Positions 25,028 through 32,326 of a stretch of DNA of 64,000 bases are shown one piece after another (position 1 is the first letter of the stretch; each line of letters begins with the position of its first letter). The DNA comes from Dinghuibacter silviterrae (lineage in GTDB: Bacteria > Bacteroidota > Bacteroidia > Chitinophagales > Chitinophagaceae). The position numbers and the translations under genes were made by a program. The notes beneath the pieces are model-generated. The model worked only from the letters and a program-made list of their open reading frames with translations. It did not search any database and was not told the origin of the DNA. The stretch spans positions 1,342,768-1,406,767 of the forward strand of contig NZ_SODV01000002.1 of assembly GCF_004366355.1 (NCBI RefSeq), written 5' to 3'.

Positions 25028-26599
25028 ATGGGAGCAAAAATTATCACGGAAAAAGACTTCTGGCAGTGCAGCGGCGGGAACATGCCCGCCCCTATGCAAT
25101 CGACCCAGTTGGTCGCCAGGAAACAGGACGGCCATAAATATATTACGATCAACGACAAATCGACCCAGAGCTTTGTCGACTTTGCGTGTAAGAAACTGAT
25201 GTGGCTGATGGCCCTGGTGGCCGCCGTCATTGCGGTGTGTGTGGTCGCCACCGGGGGGGCCGCCCTGATCGCCATCGGGGCCATCGCGGGTGCTGCCGGC
25301 GCCGTTTTTGGCGCCGTCGTCGGCAGCCTGATTTGCGGGCAAAAGGCCGCCATGGCACGGCATTGGATCGGGCAAAAAGACAACCTCAAAATCCTGGGGA
25401 CGCCGACGGTGACGGGTGCGCATAAGATGGTTTGCAGTATCTTTAACGAGGAGATCACCTTTGCCCCGAACATCAAAAGCTGGTGGCAGGCCGTCGCCTT
25501 GGGCGCGGCCAATTTTATCGGGGGTGTTTTGCAAGGGGCGATGGTGGGCGCTGCCGTGGGTGGCGGCGCCGCACTGATACAGGGCGGCGTGGCTGCGCTC
25601 GCAGAAGGCGGTGTTTCGGGCTTGGGACGGGGCGCTTTACAGCTCGTAAAGTCGCTGCCCGGAAACGTCGTCGGCAATGTCGTCAGTTCCTGGGCCACCG
25701 GCATGGGGCTCGGGCTCCGCGGGCTCCTCGGTGCCCAGAATGTCGCCGCCACCTATGGTGAAACCGGGCAGGCCGGGGTAGGGGACTTCGCCTCGGGCGC
25801 CGTGAGCATGGAAACCGGTACCGTTCAGTCTGCCAAAAATGTGTTTACGGGGCAGGGTACCGCTTCGGACTACTTGGGTCTGGCGTTGTGGATGACGCCC
25901 ATCCATGAATCGACAAAACCGAAAAGCGCTCCCGCGGAAGAGGGCGGTGGCGGCAAAGGCCAACCGGAAGGAGATAAGCCCTCGGAGGAAGAAGCACCGA
26001 AGACCGAGGGGCCGCAAGCCGAAACCCCGGCCGAGGGCAAGAACGGAGAAGCGTTTGAGGACAATAAGGAGCTGAATGATAAGCAAACCGGCGATGCCGG
26101 GGAAGCGGCCGTCATCGACAAGCTCAAGAAGGAAGGATACGACGAAATCCTGCAGATCCAGAACAACTCCGGGCACGGGGTGGACGTGATCGGCAGGAAT
26201 TCAAAGACCGGGGACGTCAAGTGTATCGAGGTCAAGGCCAATACTTCCCAGCTCAGCGCAGACCAGGCGAAAGGCGGGGAATGGTACGTCAACGACCGGC
26301 TGAAAAAAGCCGCCAGCGGCGCTCCGTATTACAGGGTACCCCCCAACCCCGCGGACCTGCCCACCAACGCAAAGCTGGCCCAGCGATGGATACAGAATGC
26401 ACCCAACGTGGATTACGAGGTGCACCGTGTCGACGTAGACCGGTCAAACGGGAACGTAGGGAATATAAAGGTGTCGCCCTGGGACGCGCCCAAGCCGGAA
26501 GGCGAGGGCACCGGCGGCGATGCGACGGGCGCGGGCGGCGACGCAACCGGCGATGCGGTGGAGGCGCCACAAGGCGCAGGTTCCGCCGGCGATCATTAA
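25028..26599 (+). CDS. PAAR-like/TM/PD-(D/E)XK nuclease T6SS effector
   Basis: A 523-residue polymorphic toxin. Residues ~1-50 and ~110-150 look like a split PAAR-like (DUF4280-type) spike tip, interrupted by hydrophobic segments at ~58-100. A second hydrophobic Gly/Ala-rich region is at ~150-215. A charged Glu/Gly/Pro linker spans ~295-345. The C-terminal domain (~350-480) has a PD-(D/E)XK nuclease pattern: GE (Glu359), GHGVD (Asp386) and IEVK (Glu401, Lys403), then GGEWYVNDRLKKA, resembling the PoNe DNase family. A Gly/Ala-rich tail of about 35 residues follows. Membrane segments fit effectors that cross the target inner membrane. The nuclease call is well supported by residues; PoNe membership is inference. 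Confidence 0.8.
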   Translation: MGAKIITEKDFWQCSGGNMPAPMQSTQLVARKQDGHKYITINDKSTQSFVDFACKKLMWLMALVAAVIAVCVVATGGAALIAIGAIAGAAGAVFGAVVGSLICGQKAAMARHWIGQKDNLKILGTPTVTGAHKMVCSIFNEEITFAPNIKSWWQAVALGAANFIGGVLQGAMVGAAVGGGAALIQGGVAALAEGGVSGLGRGALQLVKSLPGNVVGNVVSSWATGMGLGLRGLLGAQNVAATYGETGQAGVGDFASGAVSMETGTVQSAKNVFTGQGTASDYLGLALWMTPIHESTKPKSAPAEEGGGGKGQPEGDKPSEEEAPKTEGPQAETPAEGKNGEAFEDNKELNDKQTGDAGEAAVIDKLKKEGYDEILQIQNNSGHGVDVIGRNSKTGDVKCIEVKANTSQLSADQAKGGEWYVNDRLKKAASGAPYYRVPPNPADLPTNAKLAQRWIQNAPNVDYEVHRVDVDRSNGNVGNIKVSPWDAPKPEGEGTGGDATGAGGDATGDAVEAPQGAGSAGDH

Positions 26600-26610
26600 A
26601 AAAATAGAAA

Positions 26611-27492
26611 ATGAACAGTACCGAACAAAAAGTAAGCGAAGTCACCCACGAGCTCGATGAATGGCTGAAGAAACCCAACGCGACGGATTTTTATTTTAAC
26701 GAACCCGTAGCCGAGGTACGAAAGGTTCTGGAAGAGCCCAAGCTGCTCAAAAGCATTTTGGTCGACTTCATGTCCCTGAATACCTGGTACGGGTACCACT
26801 TCATATACAACGCCCTCGCCGGGGCAAAGGTGAACGGCGACCAAACGAACTTTGCCGGCAATGCCTACTACACCGCCGCGATCGCGGCCGTATTTGCGCA
26901 GGGCTATGCCGGGAATCCCCCCAAGATCCAGTTCACGGATATGACCTTCTGGCTGGCCGCTTGTCTGCACGCCCGGTGGTATGAGGAAAGCGGCCGCCTG
27001 ATCCGCGCCATCGACCGGGAGCTGGGGACCAAATTCTTAAAAGGCGGGCTGAACTTTTCCAAAGCCGGCTGGTTTATCGTACAGGTCGCTAACAAAGGCT
27101 TCGGTCTAACCATCGACACGGCCAAATTCAACTACCCCAAGGATATGGGTGTATACCGGAATGTGCTGGACAACTGGGACACGGCCGACACGGAGATCGT
27201 CGACAAGATGGTTTCCACCCTTTGCGACTATCACCTGAGCCAGGCTTATTTCAACGAAGACAATTCCCCCGAGTTCAGCAACCTGGAGGAATATGTCTAC
27301 GTCTATGAAGTCCTGGCCTGGCTGTCCGTCCGGGATAGGAAGGGGCTGCGCAATCCGGGCAACTATACACATCCCCTGATGCAGCTTGCCGTCAATAAGC
27401 TGCCGGACGCACCCCTGCCGTTTGCGAAAATGGAGCTGGGCGAGACGATATTGGGCCGCCTGAAGGAGGAGTTCCCGGCGGCGGCGCTTTAA
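26611..27492 (+). CDS. Candidate immunity protein to the PAAR nuclease (PoNi-like)
   Basis: A 293-residue soluble, mainly helical protein 11 bases after the nuclease effector. Features such as TFWLAACLHARWYEESGRLIRAIDRELGT and LEEYVYVYEVLAWLSVRDRKGL recall the DUF1910/DUF1911 (PoNi) proteins that protect against PoNe nucleases, though I cannot confirm this without a profile search. Cytoplasmic location suits protection against a DNase. Its stop codon interlocks with the GNAT gene on the opposite strand (TTAA), marking the end of the T6SS locus. Confidence 0.65.
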   Translation: MNSTEQKVSEVTHELDEWLKKPNATDFYFNEPVAEVRKVLEEPKLLKSILVDFMSLNTWYGYHFIYNALAGAKVNGDQTNFAGNAYYTAAIAAVFAQGYAGNPPKIQFTDMTFWLAACLHARWYEESGRLIRAIDRELGTKFLKGGLNFSKAGWFIVQVANKGFGLTIDTAKFNYPKDMGVYRNVLDNWDTADTEIVDKMVSTLCDYHLSQAYFNEDNSPEFSNLEEYVYVYEVLAWLSVRDRKGLRNPGNYTHPLMQLAVNKLPDAPLPFAKMELGETILGRLKEEFPAAAL

Positions 27493-27923
27493 ACCTCCCT
27501 CGTGAAGTGGTGCGCGCTGATCACGTATTTTTTATTGAGATATAACCGGTGCGCATCCTTGCGATGATGCCCCGAGTCTAATTGCACGTTGGTCTTCCCC
27601 TCTGCTTTGGCAAGCGCGTGGATATAATCCAGGAGGGCACTCCCATATCCCTTGCCCCGGTAGGTGGGGAGGGTGCTCAGGTCGTCGATATAGATACCGG
27701 GTCCGGAGGACAGCTTGTGCATGTTCCGGAAGCCGGAAAACGCGGCGATCACTTCGGCGCCGTTTTCTTCGACAACGGCGCCGATCATACGAAACCCGTC
27801 TTCGGCCATCTGCGCCCGTACCTGGGCCAGGTAATGTTCGTGGCGGAGGTGGGGACGCAGGGCGTAGACGGCGGGCCAGGCGAGGAGGATGTCTTGGTCG
27901 GTGAGAAGGGGTCTTATCGTCAT
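27489..27923 (-). CDS. GNAT family N-acetyltransferase
   Basis: A 144-residue acetyltransferase. The acetyl-CoA-binding motif A is visible in YIDDLSTLPTYRGKGYGSALLDYIHALAKAEG (R/Q-x-x-G-x-G/A as RGKGYG), followed by QLDSGHHRKDAHRLYLNKKYVISAHHF. ATG 27923 is chosen, five bases past the AhpD-like stop; the upstream frame reads into that gene. The acceptor is unknown. It forms a two-gene unit with the AhpD-like gene. Confidence 0.85.
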   Translation of the reverse strand: MTIRPLLTDQDILLAWPAVYALRPHLRHEHYLAQVRAQMAEDGFRMIGAVVEENGAEVIAAFSGFRNMHKLSSGPGIYIDDLSTLPTYRGKGYGSALLDYIHALAKAEGKTNVQLDSGHHRKDAHRLYLNKKYVISAHHFTREV

Positions 27924-27928
27924 AATTT

Positions 27929-28369
27929 TTATTCGGGTTTCATCCGGGTGGATACGCCAATCCGGTTCCACGCGTTAATGGTGATGATCATCATGATGAT
28001 GGCAGCGGTCCGCGCAGGGCCGAAGACGTCAACGGCGCGGGCATAGGTGTTGTCGGTAAGGCCTTCTTTGTGGATCAGGGTGATCTCCTCGGTCATCGCG
28101 AGAATAATGCGCTCTTCTTCGCTAAACTGCGGTGACTCGCGCCAAACGCTCATCAGGTAAATACGTTGTTCGGTTTCGCCGAGTTTGCGGGCGTCTGCCG
28201 TGTGCATATTGACGCAATAGGCGCAACCGTTGATCTGGGAGGCCCGGATCCGGATCATCTCTTTGTGCAAAGGGGAGACGTCTTTGACGGAGGCCACGTA
28301 GCTTTCGAGGGCCAGCATGGGCTTGTAGGCGGCGGGGTCGACTTCCTTGATCCTGATTCTTTCGTTCAT
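27929..28369 (-). CDS. Carboxymuconolactone decarboxylase (AhpD-like) family protein
   Basis: A 146-residue helical protein with the redox motif CAYCVNMH (CxxC plus histidine) typical of AhpD-like alkylhydroperoxidases, preceded by MIRIRASQING. It likely acts as a disulfide/peroxide reductase in the cytoplasm. ATG 28369 (MNERIRIKE) is the natural start. It is divergent from the MocR regulator and 5' of the GNAT gene. The arrangement of MocR, AhpD-like and GNAT genes suggests one regulated unit. Confidence 0.88.
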   Translation of the reverse strand: MNERIRIKEVDPAAYKPMLALESYVASVKDVSPLHKEMIRIRASQINGCAYCVNMHTADARKLGETEQRIYLMSVWRESPQFSEEERIILAMTEEITLIHKEGLTDNTYARAVDVFGPARTAAIIMMIITINAWNRIGVSTRMKPE

Positions 28370-28409
28370 GGTGTTTTTTTTCGCCCCCAAAACTACCGGT
28401 TCCTTGGTC

Positions 28410-28448
28410 TATCTTTATAGTCCAGATTTACTATTTCAAGTAGTCCAG
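28410..28448 (+). promoter_or_regulatory. Candidate MocR promoter with direct-repeat operator
   Basis: TATCTTTA at 28410-28417 resembles the -7 element. It is followed by TAGTCCAG at 28418-28425 and an identical TAGTCCAG at 28441-28448, 23 bases apart, ending two bases before the mocR ATG. MocR/GabR/PdxR regulators are known to bind paired direct repeats in their own divergent promoter regions, so these are likely autoregulatory half-sites. Confidence 0.55.
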
Positions 28449-28450
28449 CT

Positions 28451-29923
28451 ATGTTGCCCTACGCTACACTGGTCCAGATCGACCGGAATGCCCCATTGCC
28501 CGTGTACAAACAAGTGGCCCACCGGCTGGTGAGCCTCATCCAGGAAGGACGTATCCAGCCGGGTGCCTTTTTGCCCGGTACCCGGGAGCTCGCGGCGCTG
28601 CTGACGCTGCACCGGAAAACGGTGGTCGCGGCGTATGAAGAGCTGGAGCGCCAGGACTGGATCAGAACGATCCCCCGCAAGGGCGTCCTGGTATCCCCGG
28701 ACCTGCCGGAAGTCAAACCCCGGACCTTTCAGCCGGGGAAGGGGACGGGGGCCTATAAGGGTGGTACGGGGTTTGATTTTACCCACCAGGAAACGCAACC
28801 TCCTCCGCTCATCGCCTCTCCGCGGTTCCGGCTGGTGATCAATGATGGTTTCCCGGATGTACGGGAATCCCCCCTGGCCTTGCTCTTGAGGGAATGCCGG
28901 CGGGTCAGTCAAACGCGGGCCTATGCCCACCGCCTCATGTATGGAAGGCCCTCCGGTACGGATCACCTCCGGGAAGCCCTGGCTACCCACCTGTCCGCCT
29001 CCCGGGGGCTTGCCATCGGGCCGGAAAATGTACTGGTGACCCGGGGAGCCCAGATGAGCATTTACCTGGCGGCGGCCCTGCTCATCCGGCCGGGGGATAA
29101 GGTGATCGTAGGTACGACAAATTATCACTACGCCGACCTTTGTTTTGAACAACTGGGTGCCCAACTGGTCCGCGTCCCCGTTGACGAGCAAGGGATCGAC
29201 GTACAGGCCGTTGCCGCCGTCTGCAAGCGCACCAGGATCCGGATGCTTTATGTTGTCCCGCACCACCACCATCCCACCACCGTCACCCTCAGCGCCGAGC
29301 GAAGGATGCACCTTCTGGAGCTGATCCGGGACCAAAACCTCGCCGTCATCGAAGACGACTACGACTATGACTTTCATTATGCATCGGGGCCTATCCTGCC
29401 GCTGGCCAGCGGGGATCACGGGGGCAATGTGTTGTATACCGGCTCGATGACCAAATCGCTGGCGCTGTCGATCCGGATCGGTTTCCTGGTGGCGCCCGCC
29501 GTTTTTGTAGAAGAAGCCGCGCGGTTTCGACGTCTCCTGGACCTCAGGGGAGACAACCTGGTAGAAGAAGCCCTGGCGGGGCTGATCGATAACGGCGACA
29601 TCGACCGTCACCTCAAAAAGACGAATAAGCTATTTAAGGAGCGCAGGGATGTGTTTTGCGACCTGCTCACCGGGCAACTGGGCGGCCTGGTCGACTTCAA
29701 AAAACCGGACGGGGGAATGGCCGTCTGGGCGCGGTTCCCCAAAAGGTTTTCGATACCGCGTCTGTCCGCCCGGGCGGGGGAACTGGGGTTGCTCATAGGA
29801 GATGGGTCGGCCTATCGTACGGTAGGTTCCGCCGAAAATGGCATTCGGATGGGGTTTGCGTCGCTGACGACCACAGAGATCCGGGAGGCCATTCGCCTCC
29901 TTAAACGGGCCGCCGAGGCTTAG
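28451..29923 (+). CDS. MocR-type transcriptional regulator (GntR wHTH + aminotransferase domain)
   Basis: A 490-residue fusion. Residues ~10-85 form a GntR winged helix (PVYKQVAHRLVSLIQEGRIQPGAFLPGTRELAALLTLHRKTVVAAYEELERQDWI). Residues ~120-490 have a class I aminotransferase fold with the PLP lysine at Lys335 (GSMTKSLALSIRIGF) and DDYDYDFHY upstream. MocR proteins sense PLP or amino acid derivatives; subgroups such as PdxR control B6 metabolism. The divergent AhpD-like/GNAT genes are the probable target. The ligand is unknown. Confidence 0.92.
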   Translation: MLPYATLVQIDRNAPLPVYKQVAHRLVSLIQEGRIQPGAFLPGTRELAALLTLHRKTVVAAYEELERQDWIRTIPRKGVLVSPDLPEVKPRTFQPGKGTGAYKGGTGFDFTHQETQPPPLIASPRFRLVINDGFPDVRESPLALLLRECRRVSQTRAYAHRLMYGRPSGTDHLREALATHLSASRGLAIGPENVLVTRGAQMSIYLAAALLIRPGDKVIVGTTNYHYADLCFEQLGAQLVRVPVDEQGIDVQAVAAVCKRTRIRMLYVVPHHHHPTTVTLSAERRMHLLELIRDQNLAVIEDDYDYDFHYASGPILPLASGDHGGNVLYTGSMTKSLALSIRIGFLVAPAVFVEEAARFRRLLDLRGDNLVEEALAGLIDNGDIDRHLKKTNKLFKERRDVFCDLLTGQLGGLVDFKKPDGGMAVWARFPKRFSIPRLSARAGELGLLIGDGSAYRTVGSAENGIRMGFASLTTTEIREAIRLLKRAAEA

Positions 29924-30579
29924 TGCGTCAACGCCATCCCCACCGTGTCCTCCACGGTCCACTCCAGGGTGTTGCGGTCCACACGGAAAATATTCCGTGT
30001 CAGCAACCGGTCTCCCTTTTTGAAGTACTCGTGTACGAGGATCTTCATGTTGGCGATGTTGTCGACGTCATGCTCCGGGCAGATAAAGACCTGGTTTTTG
30101 GCAGGAATGCTGACCATGACGTTGTCGTTGAGCTCCCCGCAGACCCACTCCCATACGTGCGGCAGGCAGATGGATGCAGACTCGTGGTACCCCCCGGACA
30201 TCAGGGCGTACCCTCCGAAATGGGCTCTCCCCAGTTCGAAGTTGACATCCCGGTCCAGGTTTCTGGCCGCCAGCGTGTGCAAGGTTTCCACCGTCATGCC
30301 CTTGGGCAGGTCTTTTTGCAAGAGGAACTCATAGCGATCGTTCTTTTCCACAGCATAAAAAATGCACAGGTCATCCAGCCAGAACTGGAACACCGGCATA
30401 TTCTCGCCTTGGAAGAGTTGTTTGACCGAATCGCGGCAGTTGTCCCGGGTAAAAGGGTAAGTCACTTTGATCCACGGGAGGACGTCGTTTTTGGCTTCCT
30501 GGAAGAAGCGCTGATGTCCAGGGTGCTGGACATCACGGTTGTCAATACCGTCTTTGGTAAATAGTTTCTTAAGGAACAT
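29920..30579 (-). CDS. DUF1444 (YtpQ-like) family protein
   Basis: A 219-residue protein resembling DUF1444/YtpQ: FWLDDLCIFYAVEKNDRYEFLLQKDLP, LHTLAARNL and the C-terminal KNQVFICPEHDVDNIANMKILVHEYFKKGDRLLTRNIFRV. ATG 30579 (MFLKKLFTK) is preferred to an upstream start. The function is unknown. It has no signal peptide. Its stop interlocks with that of the MocR gene (TTAG), and it is divergent from the sigma factor gene. Confidence 0.75.
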   Translation of the reverse strand: MFLKKLFTKDGIDNRDVQHPGHQRFFQEAKNDVLPWIKVTYPFTRDNCRDSVKQLFQGENMPVFQFWLDDLCIFYAVEKNDRYEFLLQKDLPKGMTVETLHTLAARNLDRDVNFELGRAHFGGYALMSGGYHESASICLPHVWEWVCGELNDNVMVSIPAKNQVFICPEHDVDNIANMKILVHEYFKKGDRLLTRNIFRVDRNTLEWTVEDTVGMALTH

Positions 30580-30681
30580 GTTTTCAAGGGATATGGATAC
30601 AACCAAATATACATTTTAAGGGGGGGCTCTCCAAATATTCGCCTAACAATTTTTTAATGCGTCATTTCCTGCCCTTCCGGC

Positions 30682-30689
30682 TAGTTTTG
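30682..30689 (+). promoter_or_regulatory. Candidate -7 element of the sigma factor gene
   Basis: TAGTTTTG, an exact TAnnTTTG match, lies 27 bases before the ECF sigma start. No clear -33 TTTG is seen 19-22 bases upstream. A GATCACCG repeat (30693-30700 and 30703-30710) sits between it and the ATG. Confidence 0.45.
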
Positions 30690-30716
30690 CAGGATCACCG
30701 ATGATCACCGCTGTAG

Positions 30717-31265
30717 ATGTCGACTGACTGCAACATTGCCCGGCAGGAGCAACAATTCACACAATTGTTCAGGGAATACGCTCCCCGGATCTTCTATTAT
30801 TTTAAAAAACATGTCCGCCGGGAAGACGTGGCGGAAGACCTGGTACAGGAAGTATTCGCCAGTATCTGGCGAAGAAAAGACAGCTTGCTGGTGGACGACA
30901 TCCTGCCTGCGGGGATCGGCGCCTATCTTTTTGTGGCCACCCGGAATCATTTATACAATTACCTCGAAAAGTCGGTCAGGGACAAGAAAGCCCCCGGTGC
31001 CGACACCGCGTATACCCACGTCGAAGAATATTTGTCCGAAAGACAAAAGAAGGAGCACTACCGGATTATCCTCGATACACTCAGCCCCCAGCGGCGCCAG
31101 GCCTTTCAACTGAGCCGCGACTACAACCTGTCCTACCAGGAGATTGCCGACCAGATGGGCATTGCGCCCCGGACGGTAGAAAAACACATCTCCGCTGCCC
31201 TCCAGACCCTGCGCACCCGTATGGTGGAATGGATCCTCCTGGTGGTGTTGTTCATAAATTGGTAA
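30717..31265 (+). CDS. ECF RNA polymerase sigma factor (FecI-like)
   Basis: A 182-residue sigma-70 family protein: region 2 YFKKHVRREDVAEDLVQEVFASIWRRKDSL (residues ~25-55) and region 4 QRRQAFQLSRDYNLSYQEIADQMGIAPRTVEKHISAALQTLRTRM (~120-165). The order sigma - FecR - STN-TonB receptor is the classical cell-surface signalling set, so it probably transcribes the receptor operon when the receptor is occupied. FecR begins 48 bases downstream. Confidence 0.93.
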   Translation: MSTDCNIARQEQQFTQLFREYAPRIFYYFKKHVRREDVAEDLVQEVFASIWRRKDSLLVDDILPAGIGAYLFVATRNHLYNYLEKSVRDKKAPGADTAYTHVEEYLSERQKKEHYRIILDTLSPQRRQAFQLSRDYNLSYQEIADQMGIAPRTVEKHISAALQTLRTRMVEWILLVVLFINW

Positions 31266-31313
31266 CATAACCCATTACGGGTAGCCGCCTGGTATACTGT
31301 ACTTCTCTCTTGT

Positions 31314-32297
31314 ATGGATATACTGGAAGCAAAGGTCATCGTTCAAAAGGTTCTGGAAGGCAACGCAACGCACGGAGAAATCGCCGGGTTGCGCGCATTT
31401 ATCGAAGGGCAACCCGATAAGGACGCCCTGGTGGCCACCCTTTTTCCTGCCGGGGAATTCTGGGACCAGGAAGAAAAGGCGCTGCCCGGAGGGGTGGAGC
31501 AAAGGGTATTAAAGGCGATCCTGCATCCGCAGGCGCCGGTCGTCCCCTTGCGCAGAAGATGGTTTTCCGGCAGGCGCCTGGCCGCCGCTGGCGCGGCTGC
31601 TGCCCTCGTGGCCGCTTGTTTTTTTCTATATAAGGCGAACACCGGAGGCCACCCCACAGCGATGTTGTACGATTCGGTCGCCGTCGGCGAAGGACATTTT
31701 GAAAACATCGTGCTTGGCGACGGGACACATCTCACCCTCAACGGCGGCAGTATCCTGCGCTGGCTTAAAACAAACAACAGGGAGGTATACCTCGACGGCG
31801 AAGCTTTTTTTGACGTCGCCAGGGACAGCCTCCGGCCTTTTGTCATTCATTCACCCTCCTTCACCACCACCGTGCTGGGCACGTCCTTTGACATCCGCTC
31901 CCGTAGCCGCGAAGCCATTTCCAGGGTGGCCGTTGCTACGGGTAAAATCAGGATCGACGCAGGCGGCCAGCGATCATTCGCCACGCCCGGACAACAGGTC
32001 AGCCTGATCAGGGACAGCCTTCGAAAATCAACCGTCGATATTGCCTCCATCGGATCCTGGAAAGAACACCGGTTTTACTATGACCGTGCAAGCCTGAAAG
32101 ACATCTTAGGCGACCTGGAAACGGTGTATGGCCTTCATTTCAACATCATCGATCCGGACGTACTGTCCTGTACATATAGTACTACGTTCAAAAACGTATC
32201 CCCCGACGACATCCTCGAAACGTTGACGCTTATGGGACGAGTGCATTTCACCAAAAAAGATGACCGTATCGAAGTGACGGGCAAGGCCTGTCGATAG
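31314..32297 (+). CDS. FecR family anti-sigma factor
   Basis: A 327-residue protein with a cytoplasmic N-terminal segment of ~80 residues, one membrane helix (~86-104, RRLAAAGAAAALVAACFFLY), then the periplasmic FecR domain (DSVAVGEGHFENIVLGDGTHLTLNGGSILRW...REVYLDGEAFFDVARDSLRPFVIHS) and a C-terminal STN-like DUF4974 region (SLKDILGDLETVYGLHFNIID). It holds the sigma factor inactive until the receptor signals through the periplasm. Confidence 0.93.
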   Translation: MDILEAKVIVQKVLEGNATHGEIAGLRAFIEGQPDKDALVATLFPAGEFWDQEEKALPGGVEQRVLKAILHPQAPVVPLRRRWFSGRRLAAAGAAAALVAACFFLYKANTGGHPTAMLYDSVAVGEGHFENIVLGDGTHLTLNGGSILRWLKTNNREVYLDGEAFFDVARDSLRPFVIHSPSFTTTVLGTSFDIRSRSREAISRVAVATGKIRIDAGGQRSFATPGQQVSLIRDSLRKSTVDIASIGSWKEHRFYYDRASLKDILGDLETVYGLHFNIIDPDVLSCTYSTTFKNVSPDDILETLTLMGRVHFTKKDDRIEVTGKACR

Positions 32298-32326
32298 ACA
32301 TTGTAAACATTAAAACCATATTGCCC

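Noticed and set aside
24833-25752. Pair of Ala/Pro-rich minus-strand ORFs
   Set aside because: Shadow frames of the unknown T6SS gene and the PAAR effector; composition is typical of antisense translation.
28436-29611. 391-codon minus-strand ORF
   Set aside because: Antisense to the MocR gene; no recognisable domain.
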